The notes: a model not told the origin generated them from the letters alone. 27,446 nt of DNA from TMED27 sp050633165 (GCA_050633165.1 JBOEFZ010000044.1:1-27446); one strand, 5' to 3'. Positions 1 to 9,211 are shown, counted from the first letter of the stretch. A program made the numbers and translations.

Positions 1-2
1 AC

Positions 3-2621
3 TTTGGCAATGACGGGCCGGGGAGCTTTGCGCTTAACGGTAGCGTTAATCCGAGCACGGCACTTACTAGTGATGGTCAGCCAGTGACAGTTAACCTTGT
101 TAATGGTGACTATGTTGGTACAGCGAATGGCTCAACGATCTTCACGTTGAGTTTGAATGAGACGAGCGGTGAGTATGACTTTACGTTGAGCGGTGTTCTT
201 GATCATCCGAATACCAATAATCCGAATGATGCGATTACGATCGAGTTTGGTGTTGATGCGATTGATGCCGATGGTGATCGTACGGCGGGTACGATTGAAG
301 TGCGCGTTTTGGATGATGGTCCGGTGATTAGTGACCGTGCGGTGCCGGTTGATGAGACTAATCTTGAAAATGGTCCGGTTAGCATTACACGTACGCTTAG
401 CCATGATTATGGTGAAGATGGCTCAGGGACGATTGATCCGACGGGTGATTTTGTGATGTTGGAAACGATGGGTGGGACGCCGCAGCCTTTGACCTCTGGC
501 GGTGATGCGGTGACGGTGACGTCGAATGCAAATGGCTACACCGGTACGGTGAATGGCGTAACTGTCTTTACGCTTATGGTGAATGACAATGGTGAGTATA
601 CGTATACTCAGTATCTGGCGATTGATCACCCCGATGGAACAAACCCGAATGAAGCGATTTGGTTGAAATTCGGTGTTCGGATTACGGATGGTGATGGTGA
701 TACGGATACGGCGGATATTATCATTGATGTTCACGATGATGGCCCTGTTGCGGTTGATGATGTGCGGACTGTTAGTCAGGATGTTAATATTACGGGTAAC
801 GTGACGTTGAATGATACTGAAGGTGCAGATAGCGCGCGAGTAACGGCGGTTGATGGTCAGGCTGTGGATGCTCAAAATGGTCTGATACTTACGGGAACGT
901 ATGGTACTTTGACGATTTATCAAGGTGGGTATTATAGCTACAACCCGAATAGTGATGTTCAGGGCACGGATGTGTTTACGTATACCTTAACAGACGGTGA
1001 CGGCGATACGGATACAGCCGAGTTGCGCATTGCTGTGAATACGTTGATTGATGATAATCCTGATATTACGTCGATCGAGCATTTAGTGACGGACGAGACG
1101 GACCTTAGCCCAACCGATGTTGATAGCGGTCGTGTGACGGCGGACTTTGGTGCGGATGGTCCAGGTACGTTTGCGTTGAATAATAGCTTTGGTTCCAGTG
1201 TTCCTTTGACAAGCAATGGTCAGGCTGTGACTGTGAGCCTTGTCGGCGGTGATTACGTTGGTACGGTGAATGGTTCAACGATCTTTACGTTGGTTTTGAA
1301 CGAGGCGACCGGCACGTATGACTTTACGTTGAGTGGTGTTCTTGATCATCCGAATGCGAGTGATGCGAATGATGCGATTACGTTGAATTTTGGTGTGACA
1401 GCGACGGATACGGATGGTGACACGGATACTGGGACGATACAGGTTCTTGTGCGTGATGATGGCCCTGTTGCGGTTGATGATCGCGGGACTTCGGCTAATG
1501 TGGTTCCATCTACTGGTGGTACACGATTGGAAGGCAACTTGCTGGATAATGACGACTTTGGCGCGGATGGTCAGGGAAGCGTGAGGATTATCAGTTTTGC
1601 AGGCCAAGCGATTAATAATGTCGGTGGCAGTGTTACCCTTACGCTTGAGTTTGGTATGACGCTTACGGTTCATGAAGATGGCTCTTGGGCCTATCAATTC
1701 CCTGCTAGTGGTATTCCGGCTACGTTCGTAAGGGATTATGCCTTTAACTATACCATTCAGGATGCGGATGGTGATACCTCGACGGCGCAGTTCTCGTTTA
1801 CGGTGACACCGCTTGCGCTTGACCTTGATGGTGACGGGCTTGAGGTTACCTCTGTTGAGGATGGTGTGATCTTTGATTACGATAATGACGGCGAAGGTGA
1901 ACAGACGGCTTGGGTCGGTTCTGATGACGGCTTCCTTGTTCAAGATCGTAACGGCGATGGCGAGATTAATGACCGGAGTGAAATGTTCGGTGATATGGAA
2001 GGCCATGCGGATGGATTCTCGCATCTTGGTGATCTGGATACTAACCAAGATGGTCAAATTACGGCAGAAGATGAGCAATTCTCAGAGCTTCGTGTATGGC
2101 GTGATCTTAATCAGAATGGTGTATCTGATGAAGGTGAGCTTTATACTTTGGACGAGCTTGGGATCGAGAGCATTAATCTGAATGCCACAACTACTAATGA
2201 GACGTTGGAGGGTGATACGTGGGTAAGCCATGAATCGACCTATACGACGAGTGATGGTGAGACGCATGGTATCTTTGATGTGCATTTGGCCTATGATGAG
2301 GTTTTGTACGGTTCGACCGATGTCAACGCGCCGCAGGCCGATACATTTACGATTGAGCAGTATCAAGGTAATCACCAGATTATTGATTTCCGTGCGGGCG
2401 AAGGCGATGCGCTTGATCTTTCGCAGGTCATTAGTGGTTTTGATGCAACACAAGATGCGATTAACGATTTTGTCTTTACTGTGAATGACAATGGTAATAC
2501 GCAGGTCTTCGTTGATAATACCGGCAGTGGTAACATCAATAATGCATATCAAGTGGCGACATTGGATGGTGTTATGACCACTGTTACAGAGTTGACCGAG
2601 AATGGATCCATTATTTTCTAA
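3..2621 (+). CDS. Giant type I-secreted repeat adhesin / RTX-like protein, C-terminal part (5' end outside window)
   Basis: The reading frame is open from the first complete codon at position 3, so this is the tail of a much larger protein, probably a surface adhesin or biofilm protein exported by the neighbouring type I system. The visible part has tandem beta-rich units of the VCBS / T1SS-143 / DUF5801 type, each ending in a 'DDGPV' motif (near 312, 735 and 1455) and carrying Asp-rich 'DxDGDTDT' segments. A Ca2+-binding region follows (about 1815–2160), with EF-hand-like loops such as DRNGDGEIND, DTNQDGQITAED and DLNQNGVSDEGE. The last 110 or so residues (IIDFRAGEGDALDLSQ… to ENGSIIF) match the type I secretion C-terminal target domain (VC_A0849 subclass). 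No classical GGxGxDxUx nonapeptides are seen here. A strong terminator follows. The family call is firm; the exact function is inferred. Confidence 0.85.
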   Translation, partial: FGNDGPGSFALNGSVNPSTALTSDGQPVTVNLVNGDYVGTANGSTIFTLSLNETSGEYDFTLSGVLDHPNTNNPNDAITIEFGVDAIDADGDRTAGTIEVRVLDDGPVISDRAVPVDETNLENGPVSITRTLSHDYGEDGSGTIDPTGDFVMLETMGGTPQPLTSGGDAVTVTSNANGYTGTVNGVTVFTLMVNDNGEYTYTQYLAIDHPDGTNPNEAIWLKFGVRITDGDGDTDTADIIIDVHDDGPVAVDDVRTVSQDVNITGNVTLNDTEGADSARVTAVDGQAVDAQNGLILTGTYGTLTIYQGGYYSYNPNSDVQGTDVFTYTLTDGDGDTDTAELRIAVNTLIDDNPDITSIEHLVTDETDLSPTDVDSGRVTADFGADGPGTFALNNSFGSSVPLTSNGQAVTVSLVGGDYVGTVNGSTIFTLVLNEATGTYDFTLSGVLDHPNASDANDAITLNFGVTATDTDGDTDTGTIQVLVRDDGPVAVDDRGTSANVVPSTGGTRLEGNLLDNDDFGADGQGSVRIISFAGQAINNVGGSVTLTLEFGMTLTVHEDGSWAYQFPASGIPATFVRDYAFNYTIQDADGDTSTAQFSFTVTPLALDLDGDGLEVTSVEDGVIFDYDNDGEGEQTAWVGSDDGFLVQDRNGDGEINDRSEMFGDMEGHADGFSHLGDLDTNQDGQITAEDEQFSELRVWRDLNQNGVSDEGELYTLDELGIESINLNATTTNETLEGDTWVSHESTYTTSDGETHGIFDVHLAYDEVLYGSTDVNAPQADTFTIEQYQGNHQIIDFRAGEGDALDLSQVISGFDATQDAINDFVFTVNDNGNTQVFVDNTGSGNINNAYQVATLDGVMTTVTELTENGSIIF
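102..300 (+). repeat. Adhesin repeat unit, copy 1
   Basis: This stretch is very similar at DNA level to 1245–1443, offset exactly 1,143 bp (381 codons). For example, 174–213 and 1317–1356 differ by one base by eye. It encodes the 'GDYVGT.NGSTIFTL' to 'YDFTLSGVLDHPN' part of a repeat domain. Confidence 0.8.
1245..1443 (+). repeat. Adhesin repeat unit, copy 2
   Basis: Second copy of the unit at 102–300, in frame and 1,143 bp downstream. Between the two copies lies a more diverged unit of the same family (about 360–735) plus a VCBS-like segment (about 735–1045), so the higher-order repeat is about 381 residues long. Confidence 0.8.
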
Positions 2622-2642
2622 TTTGTTTACATAACCGTATTG

Positions 2643-2677
2643 ACACCCCTATCATGATCGTGGTAGGGGTGTTTTTG
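2643..2677 (+). terminator. Rho-independent terminator of the adhesin gene
   Basis: An inverted repeat acacccctat / gtaggggtgt with a short loop is followed directly by a T-run, 22 bp after the adhesin stop codon. Confidence 0.85.
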
Positions 2678-2724
2678 TATCCTTTGATGAGATTGAGATG
2701 CGTAGAATTTAAAAGGAGATGGAT

Positions 2725-3555
2725 ATGACTGGGATTGCGACAGGTTTTGTAAATGCAGCCGCGTTGGTGGGCTCTTTAAATGGGGATGTTGTTCATGATA
2801 ACCCTCAAAATTTACTTTTAGAGGCTAATGATAATACAGCGTCTGTTGTCCTTGTCAGTCAGACATGCAGTATGAAAAGCTTTGAATATAGTTGGCAGGC
2901 TCTTGTGAGAAACACTGTTTTTAAAGATATTCGGGGCGGTGGATCAAGGAATAATATTAAAGTTGACCCTATTGGTGGATCTTTTACTTTTATTCCATCT
3001 GCGGATACTCTTGATGGTAGTATTGTCGTTGATGGGCTGAAGGAACCATTTGTGCCTACAAGTTATGATTCTTTGGGTATCGGGAAGAATGGTCACCTTG
3101 ATGGTAAGATTTCCAATAAGAAATGGGGTGCCTCTGAAGGGTATAAGATAAAGGTTAACAACAATGAGGCAACAGTGACTGTATTTTTAACTGATGTTCA
3201 AGAAAGATCTGATCGTGGCAAAGAGCTATCTGTTGTTTTTGGGAAGAATTCACAATATGTTGCTTTGACGTATCTTAAAGGTGGTCTCAGCTCTGCGACT
3301 TTTACGTTGCCTGATAAGGTTAGTGAATTTGAAATTGGTACGAAGGATGATTTGTCATTTGGTTTAGCGCGTATTGATATTGAGGGCGAACGTAAGCAGT
3401 GTAAGTCGCGAGGTAAGAGTAAGAGTAAGAGTAAGAGTAAAAAGGCTGGTACTTTTCGTGATGCTAGAGAGTATTTGGATTCACCATCGGAAGTTATTCA
3501 AACAGCAGAGGGCCGTTTGTTTACGACAGCGCCTGCTAAGCTTTCATTGGGTTAA
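2725..3555 (+). CDS. Unrecognised beta-rich protein with a Lys-Ser repeat, in the type I secretion locus
   Basis: A 276-residue protein I cannot assign to a family. An in-frame ATG at 2719 is possible, but the AAGGAG at 2713–2718 touches it. The ATG at 2725 has the right spacing and is chosen. There is no signal peptide, no membrane segment and no RTX nonapeptide. The N-terminus (TGIATGFVNAAALVGSLNGDVV) is mildly hydrophobic. The body alternates short beta-like and Gly/Asn/Asp segments, and near residue 230 there is a run GKSKSKSKSKSKK encoded by a hexamer microsatellite. Only a few cysteines are present. The gene has its own terminators on both sides, so it is a separate unit between the adhesin and the exporter genes. 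It could be a secreted passenger or an accessory surface protein, but that rests on position alone. Confidence 0.75.
   Translation: MTGIATGFVNAAALVGSLNGDVVHDNPQNLLLEANDNTASVVLVSQTCSMKSFEYSWQALVRNTVFKDIRGGGSRNNIKVDPIGGSFTFIPSADTLDGSIVVDGLKEPFVPTSYDSLGIGKNGHLDGKISNKKWGASEGYKIKVNNNEATVTVFLTDVQERSDRGKELSVVFGKNSQYVALTYLKGGLSSATFTLPDKVSEFEIGTKDDLSFGLARIDIEGERKQCKSRGKSKSKSKSKKAGTFRDAREYLDSPSEVIQTAEGRLFTTAPAKLSLG
3413..3442 (+). repeat. Hexanucleotide microsatellite (GTAAGA)4 + GTAAAA
   Basis: Four perfect tandem GTAAGA units and one variant lie inside the coding region of the unknown protein and encode alternating Lys-Ser. Because the unit is six bases, changes in copy number keep the frame and alter only the length of the basic stretch. 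Confidence 0.9.
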
Positions 3556-3575
3556 ACTATATCGTGAACTTCTCA

Positions 3576-3604
3576 AAAGCCCGCCCTATCCGGCGGGTTT
3601 TTTT
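3576..3604 (+). terminator. Rho-independent terminator after the Lys-Ser repeat protein
   Basis: Hairpin cccgcc–ctatcc–ggcggg followed by seven T residues, about 20 bp after the stop at 3555. The rest of the gap to 3839 is AT-rich and holds no gene or convincing promoter that I can see. Confidence 0.88.
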
Positions 3605-3839
3605 GTGGGTTTGTGTGGCCTGCGTGTGGGCATGAAAAAATGTGCTATCTCTTTGATTTTTCCTTGCAATTTTTTGTTGGGGCAGGCATAACATGACATA
3701 AGTAGATTGTGGATAAGTGCTTTTTCTTATTCTTTTTATTGCGTTTTTTGTCGAAAAGCTTCATAAAGGCGCATCCACAAATTAACAAATATTTGCGTTG
3801 TTTTGGGCGCTTTTGAAAAATATGGGGGCATAGCCATTT

Positions 3840-5255
3840 ATGTTAGTATCACGTCACACATTCCGTCGTTTAGCGCTTGGCGTTTCAGCCGCAGCGGTTA
3901 TTGGTTTTTCTGCGGGGGTTAGTTTCGCGCAGCAAGATGCACCGCTTCATCAATCATTGTCGGTTTCGCTTCGTGATGCGGTGGCGAGTGGCGTTTCTAC
4001 GAACCCTGAATATGGTGTTGTCGCGGCGAGCCGCCGTGCAACAGATGAGGAATTGGAGCAAGGGCGTTCGCTCTTCTTGCCGAGCATCGATGTAAATGCG
4101 GATGCGGGATATGAGTATACCGATGATCCGGGTACGCGTTCCGGCACGGATGATGATGATGAGAGCTTGTTCCGTTATGAAACCGGTGTGACATTGACGC
4201 AGATGTTGTTTGACGGGTTTGATGCTTCTTACGAAGTTGATCGTCAAAAGGCGCGTGTGACGTCTTCGGCGCACCGTGTGCGGGAGACGGCCGAGCTTGT
4301 TGGTTTGGCGGTTGTTGAAAGTTATCTGGAAGTATTACGTCAGCGTCAGTTGCTTGTGATTTCTCGTCAGAATGTTGCCGAGCATATTGATATTCTTGAT
4401 CAGATCCAAAGCGGTGTGCAGGGCGGACGCTCTACGCAGGCTGATTTGGAGCAAGCCAAAGCGCGTTTGGCGCAATCGCGTGCGACGGAAAGTTCTACAC
4501 GTCAGGCACTTCGTAATGCTGAGGCACAATATCGTGAAGAGACAGGTGATGATGCGGGTCAATTGACTTTGCCGAATACGCCATATGATGTTTTGGCGGC
4601 GGATGTTAACCAAGAGGTTGATAAAGTTTTAGCTTACTCGCCCACGCTTGATATTTTCGAGAGCGATATCGAAGTTGCCTATGCCGAGGCGCAGCAGACT
4701 AAGGCGACATTCTACCCAGAGGTTGACCTTCAGTTGAATGCACGTCAGGGGCATGATCTTGGCGGGGTTGAAGGGCGTGATCGTTCTGCTTCTGCTTTGG
4801 TTGTTATGAATTGGAATTTGTACCGTGGTGGGCAGGATACGGCGCGTGCGCGTGAGTTCATCCACCGTCACCAGCAAACAAAAGAAGCGCGGACAGAAGC
4901 ATCCCGCGCGGTTGAGAATGATGTTCGCCAAACATGGGCGTCCATGATTGCCGCCGGTGAGCAAGCGCGTCAATTCGCGGCGCAGGCCGATGCGAATACC
5001 GAGGTTGTGAAGGCCTATAAGGATCAGTTCAGCCTTGATCGTCGTACGCTTTTGGATGTTTTGGATGCGCAGAATGAATTGTTCGTGTCCCGTTCAAACA
5101 CAATTAATTCCGAGTTTTTGGAAATGCTCGCGGTTTATCGCGTCTTGGCGTTGAAGGGGGCTTTGCTTCCTACCCTTGGTGTTGAATATCCGCGTGAGAG
5201 TGATGTCGCTTCCCGTAATCTTTGGACGCAGGAAGATCGTTTGAAGGTGCGTTAG
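3840..5255 (+). CDS. TolC-family outer membrane efflux protein of a type I secretion system
   Basis: A 471-residue TolC-like protein that would form the outer-membrane and periplasmic duct for the exporter encoded just downstream. The N-terminus has a Sec signal peptide: basic (SRHTFRR), hydrophobic (LALGVSAAAVIGFSAGV), with likely cleavage after SFA near residue 30. The mature part has the two similar halves of the TolC fold with long helical, Gln/Ala/Glu-rich segments (e.g. QADLEQAKARLAQSRATESS, about residues 200–220) and family signatures such as 'LSLRDAVASGVSTNPEY' at the start and 'YKDQFSLDRRTLLDVLDAQNELF' near residues 395–417. Length is typical. The upstream GGGGG at 3824–3828 is a weak, distant ribosome site. 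The gene ends in its own terminator, so it may be transcribed apart from the ABC/HlyD pair. Confidence 0.92.
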   Translation: MLVSRHTFRRLALGVSAAAVIGFSAGVSFAQQDAPLHQSLSVSLRDAVASGVSTNPEYGVVAASRRATDEELEQGRSLFLPSIDVNADAGYEYTDDPGTRSGTDDDDESLFRYETGVTLTQMLFDGFDASYEVDRQKARVTSSAHRVRETAELVGLAVVESYLEVLRQRQLLVISRQNVAEHIDILDQIQSGVQGGRSTQADLEQAKARLAQSRATESSTRQALRNAEAQYREETGDDAGQLTLPNTPYDVLAADVNQEVDKVLAYSPTLDIFESDIEVAYAEAQQTKATFYPEVDLQLNARQGHDLGGVEGRDRSASALVVMNWNLYRGGQDTARAREFIHRHQQTKEARTEASRAVENDVRQTWASMIAAGEQARQFAAQADANTEVVKAYKDQFSLDRRTLLDVLDAQNELFVSRSNTINSEFLEMLAVYRVLALKGALLPTLGVEYPRESDVASRNLWTQEDRLKVR

Positions 5256-5281
5256 TTTGCTTTTAACGATTTAAGAATTTT

Positions 5282-5311
5282 AAAAGGGGTGCGTTTATCG
5301 CGCCCTTTTTT
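5282..5311 (+). terminator. Rho-independent terminator after the TolC-family gene
   Basis: A GC-rich stem (aaaagggg-t-gcg / cgc-g-cccttttt, with G-T wobbles) and T-run, 26 bp after the stop codon. Confidence 0.8.
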
Positions 5312-5405
5312 GTGGTTAGGGGGCGGGTTTGTACGGCTTGCGGCGAATCGTTCATTGTGGCATCTTGTGGGATTAGAAATGTTCTTTTCTTAAAGGTTCT
5401 TAACC

Positions 5406-7739
5406 GTGACCCAGCCAGACGATAATCATAATAAAACCCCCCAGCAACCAAACCCGCAAGAGCAAGGCGCGTTTGGGCAAGCGGCGCAAGGAGAGGCGCA
5501 GCCAACTATCGATGAGAATCCCGATAGCTGGCCTTTGCAGGCGGATCGGATGGCGATTAACATGCCGCTTGTTGATTGTTTGCGCATCATGGCGGGGCAT
5601 TACGGGCGGCGGACGAGTAATGGTGCGCTTACGGCGGGGCTTCCGGTGCCGCCGAGCGGGATTACGCCGGAATTGTTTATTCGTGCGGCGGCGCGCGCGG
5701 ATATGAATGCGAATTTGAATGAGCGTAGCCTCGAGAGTTTGGCGATTGCGCCGAATTTACCGTGTGTGTTGGCATTGGCGGAAAATCAGGCCTGTATTTT
5801 GTGGGAGATTAAATTCCCAAAAGGGAAGAAGCCGCGTTTGAAAAAGGGCGAGGCGCTAGAGCTTGATCCTAAGACGCAATTTGTTGTGCAATTCCCCGAA
5901 ACACCGGATGAGAAGCAGGTGATTAGCCTAACGCGGCTTAAGACGCTTTATACCGGATATGCGTTTTTTGTGCGCCCGATTGCGCGCGCCGATGATCGCG
6001 CGGGGCCGGCGGAGATTGATACGGGGCGCAATTGGTTTTGGGCGAGTTTTTGGCAAAACCGGACGATCTATACGGAAGTGGCGATTGCGGCGGTGATGAT
6101 TAATTTATTTGGCTTGGCTAGCTCGTTATTTGTGATGAATGTTTATGACCGTGTTGTGCCGAATAATGCGTTTGAGACTTTATGGGCGCTGGCGGCGGGG
6201 ATTTTGATTGTTTATTCCTCGGACTTTATTTTGCGGAATTTGCGGGCGCATTTCCTTGATCATGCGGGGCGGAAGGCCGATGTTGTGATTTCATCGCAAT
6301 TGTTCGAGCAGATCCTTGGCATGACGATGAAGGAGAGGCCGCAAAGTGCGGGGGTGCTCGCGGCGAATATGCGGGAATTTGAAACGTTGCGGGATTTCTT
6401 TACCTCCGCGACGTTGGTGGCGTTGATTGATTTGCCGTTTGTGCTGCTCTTTGTTTTCATCATCTTTATTATTGGCGGGCCGCTCGCGGTTGTGCCTTTG
6501 GCGGCTATTCCATTGATTGTCGGGATGGGGTTTTATTTGCAAAAACCGCTTGAGAAGGTGGTGAAGGCATCGCTTCATGAAAGCGCGCTTAAAAATGCGT
6601 TATTGCTTGAGACGATTATCGGGCTGGAGACGATTAAGGTGCAGGCCGCCGAGGGGCATAGCCAGCGGAGTTGGGAGGAGCTTACGGATAAGGCCTCGCA
6701 TACATCGGTGAAATCGCGGCAGATTGCGGCGTTTGCACAAAATTGGGCGATGTTTATTCAGCAGCTTGTGAGTGTCGGGATTGTGATTTTCGGGGTGTAT
6801 TTAATCTCCGATGGTGATTTGACCATGGGGGGATTGATTGCGTGTGTGATCCTCTCGGGGCGTGCGATGGGGCCGCTGGCGCAGGTTTCCGGTCTTATGA
6901 CGCGGCTTAACCAATCGCGCCAAGCGTTAACGCAGCTTGATGATTTGATGAAAAAGCCGGTGGAGCGTCCGTTGGGGAAACATTTTGTTTCCATGCCGCG
7001 CACGCAAGGGAAGGTGGAGTTTCGTGATGTGACGTTTCATTATCCTGGTGCGTCTGTTCCGGCGATTAGTGATTTGAGCTTTACGATCGAGGCGGGGGAT
7101 CGGGTCGGGATTATTGGCGCGGTTGGTTCTGGTAAGACGACATTGGAGCGTTTGTTGATTAACCTTTATGAGCCGAGCAGTGGTTCGATACAGGTTGACG
7201 GGACAGATGTGCGCCAGATTGATCCGGGTGATTTGCGCCGGAATGTTGGCGCGGTTCAGCAAAGCCCGCAATTGTTCTTTGGCTCTGTACGGCAAAATAT
7301 CACGATGGGGCATGAAACCGCGCCCGATAGTGCGGTGCTGCGTGCGGCGGAATTATCCGGTGTGATGGAGTTTTTGAAGGATTCTTCGGCGGGGCTTGAT
7401 ACTCAGGTCGGGGAGCGCGGTGAGGCCCTTTCTGGTGGGCAGCGGCAGGCCGTGGCGATTGCGCGCTCGCTTCTTTATGATCCGCAGATTTTGGTACTGG
7501 ATGAGCCGACGGCATCGATGGACCCCGCGTCCGAGAACCGCTTGCGGAAACGACTTGAGGTGCTTTGTAAGGATAAGACGACAATCTTGATTACGCATAA
7601 GGGCGCGATGTTGTCCTTGGTGGATAAATTGATTTTGATTGATCGTGGTAAGCTTGTTGCCTATGGCCCGAAAGACGAAGTAATCCGCAAATTACAAGCA
7701 CGCCAATATGGTTCGGCGGCTGAGAATACGGAGGTTTAG
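5406..7739 (+). CDS. Type I secretion ABC transporter (LapB/LssB-type) with degenerate C39-like domain
   Basis: An inner-membrane ATP-driven exporter of 777 residues. After a Gln/Pro-rich start comes a C39-peptidase-like domain (about 45–135). It keeps a Cys in 'PLVDCLRIM', but the catalytic-His region reads PCVLALAENQ, so it is probably a non-cleaving substrate-binding domain. The membrane domain spans about 220–490. The nucleotide-binding domain shows Walker A GAVGSGKT (571–578), signature LSGGQRQ (from 675), Walker B ILVLDEPT (about 695–702) and the switch His731 in LITHK. This layout fits the LssB/LapB family (TIGR03375-type) that exports large adhesins. The GTG start at 5406 is supported by AAAGG nine bases upstream. 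The stop lies two bases before the hlyD-type gene, so the two are co-translated. The substrate is inferred to be the adhesin at the left edge. Confidence 0.93.
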   Translation: MTQPDDNHNKTPQQPNPQEQGAFGQAAQGEAQPTIDENPDSWPLQADRMAINMPLVDCLRIMAGHYGRRTSNGALTAGLPVPPSGITPELFIRAAARADMNANLNERSLESLAIAPNLPCVLALAENQACILWEIKFPKGKKPRLKKGEALELDPKTQFVVQFPETPDEKQVISLTRLKTLYTGYAFFVRPIARADDRAGPAEIDTGRNWFWASFWQNRTIYTEVAIAAVMINLFGLASSLFVMNVYDRVVPNNAFETLWALAAGILIVYSSDFILRNLRAHFLDHAGRKADVVISSQLFEQILGMTMKERPQSAGVLAANMREFETLRDFFTSATLVALIDLPFVLLFVFIIFIIGGPLAVVPLAAIPLIVGMGFYLQKPLEKVVKASLHESALKNALLLETIIGLETIKVQAAEGHSQRSWEELTDKASHTSVKSRQIAAFAQNWAMFIQQLVSVGIVIFGVYLISDGDLTMGGLIACVILSGRAMGPLAQVSGLMTRLNQSRQALTQLDDLMKKPVERPLGKHFVSMPRTQGKVEFRDVTFHYPGASVPAISDLSFTIEAGDRVGIIGAVGSGKTTLERLLINLYEPSSGSIQVDGTDVRQIDPGDLRRNVGAVQQSPQLFFGSVRQNITMGHETAPDSAVLRAAELSGVMEFLKDSSAGLDTQVGERGEALSGGQRQAVAIARSLLYDPQILVLDEPTASMDPASENRLRKRLEVLCKDKTTILITHKGAMLSLVDKLILIDRGKLVAYGPKDEVIRKLQARQYGSAAENTEV

Positions 7740-7741
7740 AG

Positions 7742-9211
7742 ATGGTTGATAAGAAGACACCTCCGCCAGTGGAGAACAAAGCAGAGCAAAAAGCCGCGCT
7801 GAAGAAGCCTCAGGCACAGAAGCCCCCGGCTGATGATAACATTACCATCAATGATGCGCCGGAGTGGGAGAATGTGCAGGCGAATTGGGCGAAGGAGAAG
7901 GCCAACCGGATGAAGGCGCATGCGATGCGTGTGTTTGATACGGATGAGGACGTGCCATTGTCCAAGCATTTCTTGCTGCTCTTTATTGTTGTGTTTTGGA
8001 TGTTGTTTATTATCTGGGCGAATTTTGCACCGCTTGATGAGGTAACGCGCGGGGAAGGGAAGATTATTCCTTCGACCAATGTCCAAGCGTTGCAGAGTTT
8101 AGAGGCCGGTATTGTTGATGAATTTTTGGTGCGCGAGGGGGATCGCGTTGAAAAGGGGCAGGTGCTTTTGCGGCTTAACCAGATTGAAGCAGCATCGGAT
8201 TTGGGCGCGAATAAGGCCAGATATTTGGGCTTGCTTGCGTCCATTACACGGCTTCAGGCGGAGGCCGAGGGTAAGGGCACGGTTGAGTTCCCCGAAGATG
8301 TGATTAAAGGCGCTCCGCAAAGTGTGACCGAGGAGTTAAACGCGTTTCGGGCAAACAGGCAGCAGCTCCAAGGGCAGAAAAATATCTTCCAACAACAATT
8401 GATGCAGCGTGAGCAAGAGGTGCGGGAGCTTAATACTCGCATCGCCGATACGCGCGGTGTGATCGGGTTGCAGCGTCAGGAAATGGAAATGATCGAGCCG
8501 CTTGTGGCGCGTGGTTCTGCGCCTAAATTGGAGTTGTTACAGCTTGAGCGCGTGCTTAAGGAGAAGAATACCGAGCTTAACGGGTATTTGTCATCCCTTC
8601 CGCGTGCACGTTCGGCGGCGGGCGAGGTTCGGGCGCGGTTGAAGGATCTGGATTCTACCTCCCAGGCCGATGCGCAAACCGAATTATCCGCGAAATTGAT
8701 CGAGATGAACGAGATTAAAGAGCGTTTATCCGCGATGACGGAGCGTAAGGACCGCACAGATATTCGCTCCCCTGTGAGCGGGACGATACAGGAAATCACG
8801 ACCAACACGGTTGGTGGGGTTGTGCGTCCGGGGGAGGATATTATCAAGATTGTCCCCGAGGATGATAAATTGATTGTCGAGGCCGAGGTACGCCCGTCTG
8901 ATCGTGCCTTTATCTATCCGGGGCAAAAGGCGATTGTGAAATTGACCGCGTATGATTTTGCGATTTATGGCGGGCTTGATGCCGAGCTGACGGATATTTC
9001 CGCCGATACGTTCGAGGATCAAGAGGGCAATGTGTTTTATAAGGTCAAGCTTACGACGAAAGAAACCGAGCTGAAGCGTAAGGGTGAGGTTTTGCCGATC
9101 GAGGTTGGTATGGTTGCGAGCGTGGATATTTTGACGGGTGAAAAAACGGTGATGCAATATTTGCTCAAGCCGTTCTTTAAGACGCTCGATACCGCAATGC
9201 GGGAGCGATAA
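7742..9211 (+). CDS. HlyD-family membrane fusion (adaptor) protein of the type I secretion system
   Basis: A 489-residue periplasmic adaptor linking the ABC exporter to the TolC-like duct. There is an unusually long cytoplasmic N-terminus rich in Lys/Ala/Pro (1–75), then a single membrane anchor (LLLFIVVFWMLFIIWANF, about 77–95). A lipoyl half-motif (GEGKIIPSTNVQALQSLEAG) follows, then a long coiled coil rich in Gln/Glu/Arg (about 185–330), the second lipoyl half (RSPVSGTIQEI, about 340–350) and a beta-barrel/C-terminal domain ending in VGMVASVDILTGEKTVMQYLLKP, the usual HlyD ending. It starts two bases after the ABC gene, with its ribosome site (GGAGG, 7731–7735) inside the end of that gene. 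Length is in the normal range for TIGR01843-type adaptors. Confidence 0.94.
   Translation: MVDKKTPPPVENKAEQKAALKKPQAQKPPADDNITINDAPEWENVQANWAKEKANRMKAHAMRVFDTDEDVPLSKHFLLLFIVVFWMLFIIWANFAPLDEVTRGEGKIIPSTNVQALQSLEAGIVDEFLVREGDRVEKGQVLLRLNQIEAASDLGANKARYLGLLASITRLQAEAEGKGTVEFPEDVIKGAPQSVTEELNAFRANRQQLQGQKNIFQQQLMQREQEVRELNTRIADTRGVIGLQRQEMEMIEPLVARGSAPKLELLQLERVLKEKNTELNGYLSSLPRARSAAGEVRARLKDLDSTSQADAQTELSAKLIEMNEIKERLSAMTERKDRTDIRSPVSGTIQEITTNTVGGVVRPGEDIIKIVPEDDKLIVEAEVRPSDRAFIYPGQKAIVKLTAYDFAIYGGLDAELTDISADTFEDQEGNVFYKVKLTTKETELKRKGEVLPIEVGMVASVDILTGEKTVMQYLLKPFFKTLDTAMRER

Noticed and set aside
1275..2078. 267-codon open frame on the minus strand opposite the adhesin
   Set aside because: Antisense shadow of the repeat protein; rich in Arg/Ile/Asn with no recognisable domain or ribosome site.
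3374..3691. 105-codon frame overlapping the end of the Lys-Ser-repeat protein
   Set aside because: It runs through the microsatellite and the terminator in another frame (VRVRVRV run) and has no ribosome site.
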